A stretch of 64,000 bases of DNA from Beggiatoa alba B18LD (GCF_000245015.1 NZ_JH600070.1:2204634-2268633), one strand, 5' to 3'; positions 38,096 to 47,624 are shown, counted from the stretch's first letter. The notes: generated from the sequence alone by a model not told the origin. Numbers and translations: made by a program.

Positions 38096-38135
38096 TGTCT
38101 GAATCAGGATTTTCAGGATTAATGGGATTAAAAAC
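38096..38135. repeat. Half of palindromic module B (R7)
   Basis: GTCTGAATCAGGATTTTCAG and the following GGATTAATGGGATT match the left arm of module B, but the right arm and modules A and T are absent. It lies in the 380-bp gap between rpmE and the DMT-like gene, on the 5' side of both; the rest of that gap shows only a short TCAGGTTTTAAACGCATAAAACCTGA hairpin-like stretch just before it. Confidence 0.7.
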
Positions 38136-38295
38136 CCTCAAATAAAAAACTAATATGTTAGATGATATTCTATCGCTACTTTCTCGCTATACACACAGCT
38201 AGCAATCTCCTCAAAAATACGTTATATAACAATTTTATGCCTGTGACTATTGGCAAAGATTCTAGGAATTTATTTCATTACATGGTTAAACCGTT

Positions 38296-38637
38296 ATGCC
38301 CGTTATTCTACAAACTGTGATATTGTTAAGTTTATCCAATATTTTTATGACATTTGCGTGGTACGCGCATCTTAAGCATTTAAATACGCAAGCTTGGTAC
38401 ATAGCTGCCTTGTTAAGCTGGGGGGTTGCCTTATTTGAATATTTATTACAAGTACCTGCAAACCGTATTGGTTACACCGAGTTAAGTTTGCCACAACTCA
38501 AGATTTTGCAAGAATTCATCACATTAAGCATTTTTGTGCCTTTTTCCCTTTTTTACATGCAACAACCGTTAAAGCTAGATTACTTATGGGCGGCACTTTG
38601 TTTAATGGGAGCGGTTTACTTTATTTTTCGTAGCTAA
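38296..38637 (+). CDS. DUF486 / DMT-type small membrane protein
   Basis: 113 residues with four predicted helices. The pattern FMTFAWYAHL, LLSWGVALFEYLLQVPANRIGY, and the final YLWAALCLMGAVYFIF is that of the DUF486 family, related to small drug/metabolite transporters. Transport substrate unknown. It is the first of three genes on this strand. Confidence 0.85.
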   Translation: MPVILQTVILLSLSNIFMTFAWYAHLKHLNTQAWYIAALLSWGVALFEYLLQVPANRIGYTELSLPQLKILQEFITLSIFVPFSLFYMQQPLKLDYLWAALCLMGAVYFIFRS

Positions 38638-38684
38638 CAATGATTTTATAACAATAAAATAGTGACGATGGAGATATACCACTT

Positions 38685-39428
38685 ATGAGCAGACCTAAAG
38701 TTGCAATTACCCTCAGTATCGACACAAATCACGGTGTATTAGGACATACTGTTGCGTTACTCATTGAATCAGGAATGAAATATGAGCGGCATCGCCTGAG
38801 TAATAACGGCGCGGAAACCTTTCTCACATTAGAAGCAACAGGTGATGTACCTGATTCATTGCGGAAAAATTTAGTCGCCATTCCAGGTGTTCATGCCGTT
38901 GTCAGCATTGAAGCCAATCAAGAAAAATCTCCCGAAGCGTTGTTACAACCTGACCAACCCACCGTTGAAAATATTCTGAAGTTTTGGCAAACACCGCGAG
39001 CACTTGAGCTGATTCAACAGTTTGAAAGCGAGTTTAAAAGTAAAGAGCGTGAACAAAAATCTGTCCCATTTGGCGAGTTAATTGGCATACAGTTAGCTCA
39101 AGAATATCGTGATGCCTTATCCGCCCAAGATACGATTGAAGCAGCATTGCAACAGGTTGTTATTCCTGCACTGGGCACATTTATAGAAGCTGAGATTAAA
39201 GACAATGCCTTACATCTTATTCGCTCTGATTTTGTCAGTGTGCCAAGCAGTAAATTAAAAATGCTATTCGGTTTAGACCAAGAACGTTGTTATGTGATTA
39301 GTGGAATCGTGCAAGGCATACTCAACCAACACCCAAGCCTGCCAAAAACATGCGTTCGTCGCGCTAAATGCGTTGCTGCGGGTGACTCTCTTTGTGTATT
39401 GAAAGTTGAAGCGGCAAAATCTGTATAA
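38685..39428 (+). CDS. Two-domain protein: ACT-like N-terminus, V4R-like C-terminus
   Basis: 247 residues. Residues 1-80 read as an ACT-type ligand domain (ITLSIDTNHGVLGHTVALLIESG then a beta strand with SIEAN). Residues about 165-245 contain SKLKMLFGLDQERCYVISGIVQGIL and a closing C-V-x-AGDSLCVLKV, resembling V4R (4-vinyl reductase) domains that bind small hydrophobic or tetrapyrrole-like ligands. A coupled sensor role is inference. AGATATACC is only a weak ribosome site. The ABC ATPase starts five bases downstream. Confidence 0.6.
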   Translation: MSRPKVAITLSIDTNHGVLGHTVALLIESGMKYERHRLSNNGAETFLTLEATGDVPDSLRKNLVAIPGVHAVVSIEANQEKSPEALLQPDQPTVENILKFWQTPRALELIQQFESEFKSKEREQKSVPFGELIGIQLAQEYRDALSAQDTIEAALQQVVIPALGTFIEAEIKDNALHLIRSDFVSVPSSKLKMLFGLDQERCYVISGIVQGILNQHPSLPKTCVRRAKCVAAGDSLCVLKVEAAKSV

Positions 39429-39433
39429 ATATC

Positions 39434-40156
39434 ATGCCTGAAGAGATAGTGATTGAATTACAAGCGGTGAGTAAACACTACACCCAGAAACATCCTGTTT
39501 TTACTGATATTAATTTGCAAGTAAAGCAAGGGGAGTTTTTCGGCTTAGTAGGGGTTAATGGTGCAGGAAAAACGACTTTAATCAAAAGCCTTTTAGATTT
39601 TTGCAATATTAATCAAGGAAATATCTATTTATTTAATCAAGCACATACCAATCCTAATGCAAGACAACAATTGGCATTTTTTCCTGAACAGTTTGCCCCG
39701 CCTGCATTTTTAACAGGACAAGGATTTTTACAGTATATGGCACGACTGCATCAACAACCTTATGAAATTGAAAGAATCATATCAATTTGTCAGGCAATTG
39801 ATTTAGCAGTTGATGCACTCCAACGACCGATAAAAAGTTATTCTAAAGGCATGGCGCAAAAATTAGGGTTAGCGGCTTGTTTTGCCGCACAAAAAAAATT
39901 ATTGGTCATGGATGAACCTATGAGCGGTTTAGACCCTAAAGCACGCGCTTATTTAAAGCGTTATTTATTGGACTTAAAAGTTCAAGGGGTGAGCCTATTT
40001 TTTAGTACGCATTTATTAGTAGATGTTGAAAACTTATGCGACCGCATGGCAATTTTACACGCGGGACAATTACGTTTTGTGGGAACGCCTGCCGACTGTT
40101 GCGCACAATTCAACAGTCCGAATATCGAACAGGCTTATTTAAATTGTATTGCTTAA
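39434..40156 (+). CDS. ABC-2 type transporter ATP-binding protein, orphan
   Basis: 240 residues with Walker A GVNGAGKTT, signature YSKGMAQ, Walker B LLVMDEP and H-loop STH. It belongs to the group that pairs with ABC-2 permeases for drug, polysaccharide or lipid export. The gap of five bases from the ACT/V4R gene argues for one operon. No permease gene is adjacent; the following gene is on the other strand. Confidence 0.9.
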   Translation: MPEEIVIELQAVSKHYTQKHPVFTDINLQVKQGEFFGLVGVNGAGKTTLIKSLLDFCNINQGNIYLFNQAHTNPNARQQLAFFPEQFAPPAFLTGQGFLQYMARLHQQPYEIERIISICQAIDLAVDALQRPIKSYSKGMAQKLGLAACFAAQKKLLVMDEPMSGLDPKARAYLKRYLLDLKVQGVSLFFSTHLLVDVENLCDRMAILHAGQLRFVGTPADCCAQFNSPNIEQAYLNCIA

Positions 40157-40174
40157 TAGTCTGTATTTTCTAAT

Positions 40175-40477
40175 TAATTAACCTGAGTTCTGCGAGATTT
40201 ATAAAATAAAACAGAGACCTGTTAGGTTTTGAAAACCTAGCAGGTCTGTCGGAACACGCGAAAAGGGTTGAAGGACTGGCAGAGATTATTCTCTTGTTTT
40301 TCATCTGGATTCACCAGACAAGATTAAAACATTGTCTGAATCAGGATTTTCAGGATTAACAGGATTTAAAATCCTCAAACCCAAAAGTCAGGTGAATCAC
40401 GCCTTTTAATCCTGCTAATCCTGATTCAGACAAACGCTTGTCTTTTTAAAAGAAACTCACCAACCTCAGGTTAATTA
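40175..40477. repeat. Palindromic element R8, complete T-A-B-T copy (type example)
   Basis: About 300 bp. Left end TTAACCTGAGTTCTGCGAG and right end AACCTCAGGTTAATTA are inverted repeats. Module A is at 40215-40247. A linker with ACTGGCAGAGATT and AACATTGTCTG follows. Module B spans 40334-40431, with both arms using the GGATT/AATCC variant, so they pair. Then come CTTGTCTTTTTAAAAGAAACTC and the right T. The right end overlaps the TAA stop (40475-40477) of the converging GT-C-like gene. The element fills the whole gap after the ABC gene. No transposase is inside it. Confidence 0.85.
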
Positions 40478-42130
40478 GAAATTAATATGATAAATCGGAC
40501 TAACCCAACATTCTCCCGTCTCTCCTGTAAAGTAAAAACGATAGGGTTCTCCCTGACGGGCACGACTGACTCGCGCTGTAAATGCCCGTAAAGGCGCGAC
40601 ATGTTGACGATCAATAAAAAAAACGCCTGCCTCTCCTGTACGCCCCTGCAATTGAATATCCCACATCAGTTGCCCTGAAATTTCATAGCGAAATACAGCT
40701 TGAATTGCGTCACTGGGCAAATAGGTTTGACAGTGTTGTGGCGGAGTTTCTAACAATTTCACACAATGACAAGCTGGGTCAACATAACCGACCCGTTTTC
40801 CTGTTTGTAAGCGTTGCACAATATCCTGCTCTAACCATAATAATTCTGGCGTGCTACCGTGAAAATAACGGACAGTCCAGTGCAATTCCCCCATCACAAA
40901 ACCTTTAGGCGCAACTAAGGCATCATAAGTAACGGGAACCGTTAATAATGCATTGGTGATTAAATCATTCGCAGATTGCTGTGTTTTTTCAGCACGGGCA
41001 TGATTTTGTACGCTTCCCCATACGCCCCAACTAAACACGAACAATAAGCTGATAATCACTAAACGTGTTTGTGTTTGTTCCGTAAAGCGTTGACGATAAT
41101 GTGCAAACCCTATCGGAAGCGTCACAGCGGTAAAAAGAATTAAAAATAAATAGCTTGATAATAAAATACGGGCGGCATGTTCTTCAGGACTACGCCACAT
41201 ATGCGGGGCAAAAATGGATGGTAAGATTAAAAAGGCACTGGCGAGTATGAGGAAAAAAGATAATTTAAGGCGTGATTGACTTAAGACTAACGCCAGTAAG
41301 GTCGCGCTCAAAACCAGCATATTTTGCGCGGTAAACCAAGTTGTTACGTTTGTTAATCCTTGAAATACTTCGGTTAATAAAGGTTGCAAACTCATCCCTT
41401 CCATGCCCCCCCCAACCGTACTTAATAGGGTTTGACGTAACAAGAGATAAGCAACAGCAATGCAGAAATAACCTGCAATTAATCCTGTAATACGGCGTAA
41501 ATTCACCCACGACAGTTGAAATTGTGGTAGCCAGAAATACAGTAATGGAACGATTAAATAAATTTCCTTTGCCAACACTGCCAAGGCATAAAAAAATAAG
41601 CAAAGTCCCAACCAACGTGCTTGTGCAGTTCGCCACCACTGCAATAACGCCAAACTCGATACGGTGATACTAATGCCACCTTCGACATAGTGACGGGTAT
41701 AATTTTCTGTTAATAATTGAAATAAACTAGGATGGGTGAGTAAGAGTAATAACGCAATGACACCCGCTTGATAACGTCCTGCAATTCGCCACGCCAATAA
41801 ACTGATTAATAAAATTAAAACCGTCAGAGATAGCCATTGATGGATAAAAAAAATATCAGGATTTGCATCTCCTGCTAACCCTAAATCCAGTTGATAGCTC
41901 CATAAGACCCATGGCATATAATGCGCGGTTGATAATTCTTGATACGCTGCGGGGTCTGTTAAAAATGTATGCCACGGATAACTTAAAGCAACCCGCATCA
42001 CATGCCCATCATCATCATGAAAGGTAAAAGAAAAAACAGGCAACCAAGCAGTAAGCCATAACCCAAGAAAAAACACCAGCAGGCAACAGATTTGGAAGCG
42101 GGGAGAACGTAAAATAGCGGTAGCAGACAT
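40475..42130 (-). CDS. GT-C-like polytopic membrane glycosyltransferase
   Basis: 551 residues with about ten membrane helices. After the first helix comes TFHDDDGHV, an acidic loop of the kind that binds metal or donor in GT-C enzymes such as PMT and ArnT relatives. The last 150 residues are soluble and contain a CHC-type Cys cluster. Donor would be a polyprenyl-phosphate sugar. No family-specific name can be given. It stands alone and runs toward the ABC gene; element R8 separates them. Confidence 0.65.
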   Translation of the reverse strand: MSATAILRSPRFQICCLLVFFLGLWLTAWLPVFSFTFHDDDGHVMRVALSYPWHTFLTDPAAYQELSTAHYMPWVLWSYQLDLGLAGDANPDIFFIHQWLSLTVLILLISLLAWRIAGRYQAGVIALLLLLTHPSLFQLLTENYTRHYVEGGISITVSSLALLQWWRTAQARWLGLCLFFYALAVLAKEIYLIVPLLYFWLPQFQLSWVNLRRITGLIAGYFCIAVAYLLLRQTLLSTVGGGMEGMSLQPLLTEVFQGLTNVTTWFTAQNMLVLSATLLALVLSQSRLKLSFFLILASAFLILPSIFAPHMWRSPEEHAARILLSSYLFLILFTAVTLPIGFAHYRQRFTEQTQTRLVIISLLFVFSWGVWGSVQNHARAEKTQQSANDLITNALLTVPVTYDALVAPKGFVMGELHWTVRYFHGSTPELLWLEQDIVQRLQTGKRVGYVDPACHCVKLLETPPQHCQTYLPSDAIQAVFRYEISGQLMWDIQLQGRTGEAGVFFIDRQHVAPLRAFTARVSRARQGEPYRFYFTGETGECWVSPIYHINF

Positions 42131-42231
42131 GAGTGATGAAAGGCGTTAAACAGTAAAAAATAGGGTAAACAGGATAATCAGAAACCAGACGTTTGGAAAG
42201 ACAAGCGAGTGACAAGGGTAGTTGTAAAACA

Positions 42232-42873
42232 ATGACGTATCATATAAAAGAAATTTTTTATACCTTACAAGGTGAAGGTGCTCAAACTGGCAGAGCCTCC
42301 GTGTTTTGTCGTTTTACGGGCTGCAATTTATGGTCAGGACAAGAAATAGACAGAGCGACCGCAACCTGTCAGTTTTGTGATACTGATTTCAATGGTATTA
42401 CAGGGGAAGGCGGTGGCAAATTTAAAACAGCCAATGAACTTGCTGCTGCAATTGCACAAACATGGTCAGCGCAACAAGACGCACGCGCTCAACCTTATGT
42501 TGTATGCACAGGGGGCGAACCCTTATTGCAACTCGATAGCGCGCTAGTTTCTGCATTGCACCGTGCAGGATTTAGCGTTGCCATAGAAACCAATGGAACA
42601 CTGCCAGCCCCCGCAGGCATTGATTGGATTTGTGTCAGTCCAAAAGCGAATACCCAATTAGTGTTAACCAGTGGGCAAGAATTAAAATTAGTGTACCCTC
42701 AATACCACGCGATGCCTGAACGGTTTGCACACTTAAATTTCCAACATTTTTTTTTACAACCACTGGATAACGAAAACCATCAGCTAAACACACAGCAAGC
42801 AATTCAGTATTGTTTAACACATCCACAATGGCGGTTGAGTTTGCAAACACATAAATTATTAGGCATTCCTTAA
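42232..42873 (+). CDS. queE: 7-carboxy-7-deazaguanine synthase
   Basis: 213 residues from the ATG at 42232; a longer opening lacks family sequence. The radical SAM cluster ligands are C31, C46 and C49 in a C-x14-C-x2-C arrangement, as in QueE from Burkholderia. YTLQGEGAQTGRASVFCRFTG, VCTGGEPLLQ and IETNGT match the family. It makes the 7-deazaguanine core for queuosine. The other que genes are not nearby. Confidence 0.93.
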   Translation: MTYHIKEIFYTLQGEGAQTGRASVFCRFTGCNLWSGQEIDRATATCQFCDTDFNGITGEGGGKFKTANELAAAIAQTWSAQQDARAQPYVVCTGGEPLLQLDSALVSALHRAGFSVAIETNGTLPAPAGIDWICVSPKANTQLVLTSGQELKLVYPQYHAMPERFAHLNFQHFFLQPLDNENHQLNTQQAIQYCLTHPQWRLSLQTHKLLGIP

Positions 42874-42885
42874 GATTAAGACTGC

Positions 42886-43383
42886 TTATTTTAACGGTGC
42901 TTGCTGGGCGTGAGCTTGTTTAAAACAAGCCAGAATAAAAGCACGTAATTCATCAGACATCGCCTGAACAGGAATATTGATATAGCCTGAGCGTGCATAA
43001 ATCAGCAACCACGCTTGCTTAAATTGGAGAATTTCATCGAATGCTAACCATTTTAATTCGCTTGAGCCTAAGCTCGAAGAGACAATGACATGCTGGGGCG
43101 TGAATGTCATTTGTGCAACAGGGCAAGACATTTTAGAAAGAATTAATTCACTTTGACGCAGACGTAATAGATAAATAATCCCCCATAGACTAACCCCCAG
43201 CCATAAACCAATGGTAAACATTAATAAAATTAAATTATTCCAAAAAATCAACAAAATAGGCATACAAAACAGAGCGGCAATAGTGAGTAATAATGTCCAT
43301 ACACCAATCCGTTGCAACATAAAGCGATTCAACGCATAACGAATCATCGCCCGATTATAATGAACCTCTATTTGATAAGACAT
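42886..43383 (-). CDS. YcxB-like membrane protein
   Basis: 165 residues. Two membrane helices (about 28-45 and 50-70) precede a C-terminal domain with FDEILQFKQAWLLIYARSGYINIP, the YcxB-like pattern. Unknown role. It is downstream of the DUF3592 gene on the same strand (47 bp). Confidence 0.75.
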   Translation of the reverse strand: MSYQIEVHYNRAMIRYALNRFMLQRIGVWTLLLTIAALFCMPILLIFWNNLILLMFTIGLWLGVSLWGIIYLLRLRQSELILSKMSCPVAQMTFTPQHVIVSSSLGSSELKWLAFDEILQFKQAWLLIYARSGYINIPVQAMSDELRAFILACFKQAHAQQAPLK

Positions 43384-43430
43384 GATTAATATTTCACTCA
43401 GGGCATATATTTTGCGTACAAGAATATTAA

Positions 43431-43901
43431 CTACTTTTTATAGTGCTTTCTCAGTAAAAATGAACCCAGAACCAATAGAAAAACACCTAAAATCAAAGGT
43501 TCATAGTTTTGCTGACTTGCGCCAACTTCTAAAACAGCCAGTTGTAAATTATCAGGATTACAATAAACCGTAACGATTTTACCAACGGGATAGCGTTGGC
43601 TAACCGCTTCTGCATCTACTTGTGTTGTACTTTGAGGCAAAAAATTAACACGGTCAGATTGATAAATACGACCTTCAAATGTGTATTCATAACGAATTTG
43701 TGGAATGTACATCAGTTGTTCATGTTGATCACGACTCACGGATTTTTGACTCACATGAGACTGAATGATTTTTCCTGTTGTTTCTAGCCAATTCACACTA
43801 TCGCGGGCGTGATTAAATTCTATAAAGCCGACGGCTAATAAGCTAACACCCATCAGCATGATTAAACCAGCAAAAATGGGGAAAAGATAATGTTTACGCA
43901 T
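43431..43901 (-). CDS. DUF3592 membrane protein
   Basis: 156 residues with an N-terminal helix and a C-terminal helix around a beta-domain (TTGKIIQSHVSQ to VTVYCNPDNLQLAVLE), the DUF3592 layout. A paralogue with the same layout is at 47208. Function unknown. Confidence 0.8.
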   Translation of the reverse strand: MRKHYLFPIFAGLIMLMGVSLLAVGFIEFNHARDSVNWLETTGKIIQSHVSQKSVSRDQHEQLMYIPQIRYEYTFEGRIYQSDRVNFLPQSTTQVDAEAVSQRYPVGKIVTVYCNPDNLQLAVLEVGASQQNYEPLILGVFLLVLGSFLLRKHYKK

Positions 43902-44037
43902 CTTTTACAATTTTCCTCGTTGCTATCCCTAAGTGTATCAACTTTAACAATACAATAAATTTTAACTTATTCTTATTACTCCTGTTATTTTAATTGATAC
44001 TAAACCCAATTTTAATTTTTGATGAGTTAAGCACGTT

Positions 44038-46014
44038 ATGTTCAATCACCTTTCTATACTCCCTCTCTTGAGCCTACTACTACCTTATAGCTCCTTGACC
44101 ATTGCATACACCACGAATGCTAATACTGATGATGAAATCATTGATTTATCAATAGAAGAGCTAATGCATGTTAAGGTTCAAGTTGCGACTAAAACGCTAG
44201 AAAAGAATTTAGCAGAAACACCGAGCATCGTAACCATTGTGACAGAAGAAGAAATTGCAAACAGTGGCGCGCGGGATTTAATCGATATTCTCCGCCTTGT
44301 GCCAGGGTTTAACTTTGGTGTCGATGTGAGCAATATTGTTGGCTTAGGTATGCGGGGCAGTTGGGCACATGAAGGAAAAATTTTATTGCTCATCGATGGG
44401 ATAGAAATGACCGAACGACGTTTCGGCAATAATCCATTGGGCAATCATTATCCTGTTGAACAAATTAAACGTATAGAAATTATTCGTGGGGCAGGCTCTG
44501 TGCTCTATGGCGGTTTTGCTGAACTAGGCGTTATTAATATTATTAGTAAGCAAGCAAGTGATTTAAACGGGGTTCATGCCTCTGTCACTTATGGCAAAAT
44601 GGAATCGGCAACAGCACGACAATCTATAAATTTAATGGCAGGAAAAAGTCTTGGAGACGCTAAATTCACCGCAATGGGTTATCTTGGCACAGGACGACGG
44701 AGCGACCGCGATTATATCGACCCTTATGGCGACCGTTTTTCACTGGCAAATGAAAATACATTAGACCCTGCATTTTTAAATTTAGGTTTTCAATATAAAA
44801 ATTTTAGCAGTCGCTTATTAGTTGATAATTATCGAACTACTAACCGCGATTTATTTGGCACAATTGAACCGATTGCATGGAATAATGATTTTCGTACCCT
44901 TGCATGGCAAAACCGCTATATTGAGCATATTAACCCTAAACTTTCCATCGACACGCAAGTGACTCTATCGCACCAAGATACATGGAATCAATTATTAATA
45001 GACCAATATCAAACCCGTGCAACAACTGACCGTATTTTACTCAATATTAATCCCCGTTATTTATTCAGTGATACGCTAGCCCTATCTAGCGGTTTAGAAA
45101 TGTTTTATGACCGCAATATAGACCGCTCGACCGAAGTACGGCATTTATCCAACTATCACAACCTCACCGCTTTTTTAGAAGGTGCGTGGCAAAGTCCATG
45201 GGGAAATTTTACCCTAGGAGCACGCTATGACAAACATAGCAAATTTGGGGATGATTTATCACCACGCCTTGCTTATACCAAATATTTTAATAATCAATGG
45301 CATTTTAAACTGTTATACAGTGGGGCGTATCGTAGTCCAACGGTAGAAAATGACTACTTAAATCCCGATATAAAGCCAGAGCAGACCGATGTATTTGAAA
45401 CAGAAGTAGGTTATCAATTCAATAAAGAAATGGTTTTAACCATTAACCTCTTTCATATCCAAACCAAAGATACGATTGTTTATGATGTTATCCCCAACAC
45501 CATTACGCAAACCTATTTCAATGCAGAACAATCGGGAACACAAGGATTAGAAGCAGAATTTCGTTTGATAAAGTCGTGGGGATACGCAACGCTCAATTAC
45601 AGCTATGCCATCCCTAATGATAGTGCTAATACTTATAAATCAATGAACTGGCAAACAGGAGAAGAGCACGACCTTAATTTAGCCTTTCCTGCCCATAAAA
45701 TTACGCTGAATAGCCATATTAAATTATCTGCTTCATGGTCGATTAATCCCTCGTGGATTTTCCTCAGTCAGCGTTATGGTTATGCCCGAGTAGATGAAAC
45801 AGAAACCCCCATTTTATTTGAATCGCCGAATACAATGCTGACAAATCTCTTTTTTCGTTATCAGCCTAAATCTGCCAAACAATGGGAGTTTGGCTTAGGC
45901 ATTTATGATATTTTTGCAGAAAATTTAGAACTGATTCAGCCCTACAATGGCGGACACGCGCCGTTACCTGTCACTTCTCGGGAAGTCGCTTTACAAGTAC
46001 ATTATCAATTTTAA
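44038..46014 (+). CDS. TonB-dependent outer membrane receptor
   Basis: 658 residues. A signal peptide (about 1-25), then a plug domain (AETPSIVTIVTEEEIANSGARDLIDIL, RGSWAHEGKILLLIDGIEM, IIRGAGSVLYGGFAELGVINI) and a 22-strand barrel ending in the aromatic C-terminus HYQF. It imports a ligand using TonB energy; siderophores, B12 and sugars are all possible. No substrate-specific gene is nearby, and no cobalamin riboswitch is seen upstream. It ends two bases from the converging hslR. Confidence 0.93.
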   Translation: MFNHLSILPLLSLLLPYSSLTIAYTTNANTDDEIIDLSIEELMHVKVQVATKTLEKNLAETPSIVTIVTEEEIANSGARDLIDILRLVPGFNFGVDVSNIVGLGMRGSWAHEGKILLLIDGIEMTERRFGNNPLGNHYPVEQIKRIEIIRGAGSVLYGGFAELGVINIISKQASDLNGVHASVTYGKMESATARQSINLMAGKSLGDAKFTAMGYLGTGRRSDRDYIDPYGDRFSLANENTLDPAFLNLGFQYKNFSSRLLVDNYRTTNRDLFGTIEPIAWNNDFRTLAWQNRYIEHINPKLSIDTQVTLSHQDTWNQLLIDQYQTRATTDRILLNINPRYLFSDTLALSSGLEMFYDRNIDRSTEVRHLSNYHNLTAFLEGAWQSPWGNFTLGARYDKHSKFGDDLSPRLAYTKYFNNQWHFKLLYSGAYRSPTVENDYLNPDIKPEQTDVFETEVGYQFNKEMVLTINLFHIQTKDTIVYDVIPNTITQTYFNAEQSGTQGLEAEFRLIKSWGYATLNYSYAIPNDSANTYKSMNWQTGEEHDLNLAFPAHKITLNSHIKLSASWSINPSWIFLSQRYGYARVDETETPILFESPNTMLTNLFFRYQPKSAKQWEFGLGIYDIFAENLELIQPYNGGHAPLPVTSREVALQVHYQF

Positions 46015-46016
46015 CT

Positions 46017-46448
46017 TTAATCCTTTTTCCCGCCTTCGTCCTGCGTAAAGCGATGAATCAAGCGTCTATCGCGTTTCGTGGGACGACCTGCTTTTGTAGG
46101 ACGTACTAACCTCTCTAACTGATGTTGCTCTTGCTGAGTTTGACGTTTTGCAAGACTCTCTGTGGTTTCCTCATATAATAAAGCCGCCTCAGCGGCGGGG
46201 CGACGTTGTTTTAATAAACCTTTTATAATCACTGTGCGTTCAAAATAGCCTTGCTGAATACGCACCTCATCACCAATATGCACCTCTTTTGCAGGTTTAG
46301 TGCGTTGCTGATTAATATGGACTTTTCCACCAGTAATCGCATCAATGGCTAAACTGCGCGTTTTAAAAAAACGGGCAGCCCATAACCATTTATCTAAACG
46401 TACCTTATCGTCTAAATCATCATCTTCATCACGCATGATAAAACCCAT
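46017..46448 (-). CDS. hslR: Heat-shock protein Hsp15 (S4 RNA-binding)
   Basis: 143 residues with an S4 domain VRLDKWLWAARFFKTRSLA and KVHINQQRTKPAKEVHIGDEVRI, followed by a basic tail (RPTKAGRPTKRDRR). Hsp15 binds 50S subunits carrying stalled nascent chains. Start is ATG at 46448; an ATG four codons later is also possible. It ends 2 bp from the TonB receptor stop. Confidence 0.9.
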   Translation of the reverse strand: MGFIMRDEDDDLDDKVRLDKWLWAARFFKTRSLAIDAITGGKVHINQQRTKPAKEVHIGDEVRIQQGYFERTVIIKGLLKQRRPAAEAALLYEETTESLAKRQTQQEQHQLERLVRPTKAGRPTKRDRRLIHRFTQDEGGKKD

Positions 46449-46467
46449 TCTTAAATAATTATCGCGC

Positions 46468-46510
46468 TATGACGCGATTTATCATCGATGAATGGCTAAA
46501 TCGCGTCATA
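46468..46510. other. Perfect 14-bp hairpin upstream of hslR
   Basis: TATGACGCGATTTA and TAAATCGCGTCATA pair around a 15-base loop. It sits between the UPF0114 and hslR genes, both on the minus strand. No T-run follows; it may be a leader structure or a transcription attenuator. Confidence 0.5.
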
Positions 46511-46534
46511 CAACTTATATTATTCAATAATAGC

Positions 46535-47074
46535 TTAGTGGTGAGGCTTATCTGCTGTTGCGGTAGCAGGTTCAGGATGAGCAGGATGGGATAAACGCTC
46601 CATCACCGCAAATAACACTCCAGAAATTACAAAGGTTAAATGCACAATCACTAACCACATTAAATCCTCCTTATCATAATGCTCAATCGCAAAAAAGGCT
46701 TTGAGCAAATCAATAGAAGAAATCGCCACAATAGAACCAATTACTTTAATTTTTAAAGAGCCATAATCGACATTGCCCATCCAATCAGGGCGGTCATCAT
46801 GTGTTTTCGCTTCGTCAATCTTAGAAACAAAATTTTCATACCCACTAAAAATAATTAGAATCAGCAGATTACTGACTAAAACAAGGTCAACTAATCCTAA
46901 AATAGGCAAGACTAACGCCGTTCCCTCCATGCTCCAGATACTAAACAGCATCTCCACGAACTTAAATAGGAACTTGACTAATAACACGACTAAGGTTGCA
47001 ACAAGACCAATATAAAACGGGGCAAGCAACCAGCGACTGCCAAAAATTACACGTTCAATCTGTTTTTCAATCAT
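46535..47074 (-). CDS. UPF0114 (YqhA-like) membrane protein
   Basis: 179 residues with four membrane helices. EKQIERVIFGSRWLLAPFYIGL, LILIIFSGYENFVSKI and the final His-rich tail (HPAHPEP...KPHH) match YqhA/UPF0114. Function unknown; it is widespread in proteobacteria. Confidence 0.9.
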   Translation of the reverse strand: MIEKQIERVIFGSRWLLAPFYIGLVATLVVLLVKFLFKFVEMLFSIWSMEGTALVLPILGLVDLVLVSNLLILIIFSGYENFVSKIDEAKTHDDRPDWMGNVDYGSLKIKVIGSIVAISSIDLLKAFFAIEHYDKEDLMWLVIVHLTFVISGVLFAVMERLSHPAHPEPATATADKPHH

Positions 47075-47207
47075 AATGCCTCTAATATCAAAGTTGTTTA
47101 TTGCAAACCAGTTATAATAATAAATCTGTCCGACCTGACAGCGGTTAAGATATAAAGTGCATAATGACTAAAACCAATATTCCCCTCCACAAAAATATGA
47201 GGACTCT

Positions 47208-47624
47208 ATGATTACATTATTATTTTTACTGGCACTCATGGTAACATTACTGATGGTAGCGGGCATGATGTTTGTCTTTTTGTCCAGTAAAATTGCTGAT
47301 TTACAATTACTTGAGCGTGCAGGACAACGTGTTCGTGCGCAAATTATGCAAAAGCAAGCGAGAAGTCGTACTACGGCTGTGAGTTATGTTTTTAACATTA
47401 ATCAACAAACTTATCAGAATACTGTGTTATTCCCCACACCAAAGCTGGCTTATTTAGGCAATGACGACACTGTCGAAGTCGTTTATCAAGCGGATGACCC
47501 CAGCGAAAATTATGCAACTAGCGTCATTAGCGATAAAATCAACGACTACCATCAAATTTTACGCATTGTCGGTATCGCGCCGATAGTCCTGTTCCTGATA
47601 GTGATTATTTACTGGTACGCCTAA
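47208..47624 (+). CDS. DUF3592-like membrane protein
   Basis: 138 residues with an N-terminal helix, a beta-domain with SYVFNINQQTYQNTVLF and VEVVYQADDPSENYATS, and a C-terminal helix. Same layout as the gene at 43431. Its last four bases overlap the converging EH_Signature gene. Confidence 0.7.
   Translation: MITLLFLLALMVTLLMVAGMMFVFLSSKIADLQLLERAGQRVRAQIMQKQARSRTTAVSYVFNINQQTYQNTVLFPTPKLAYLGNDDTVEVVYQADDPSENYATSVISDKINDYHQILRIVGIAPIVLFLIVIIYWYA

Noticed and set aside
43902-44037. Possible cobalamin riboswitch before the TonB receptor
   Set aside because: I looked for the conserved B12-box pattern and structured leader and saw neither; the gap is only 136 bp and AT-rich.
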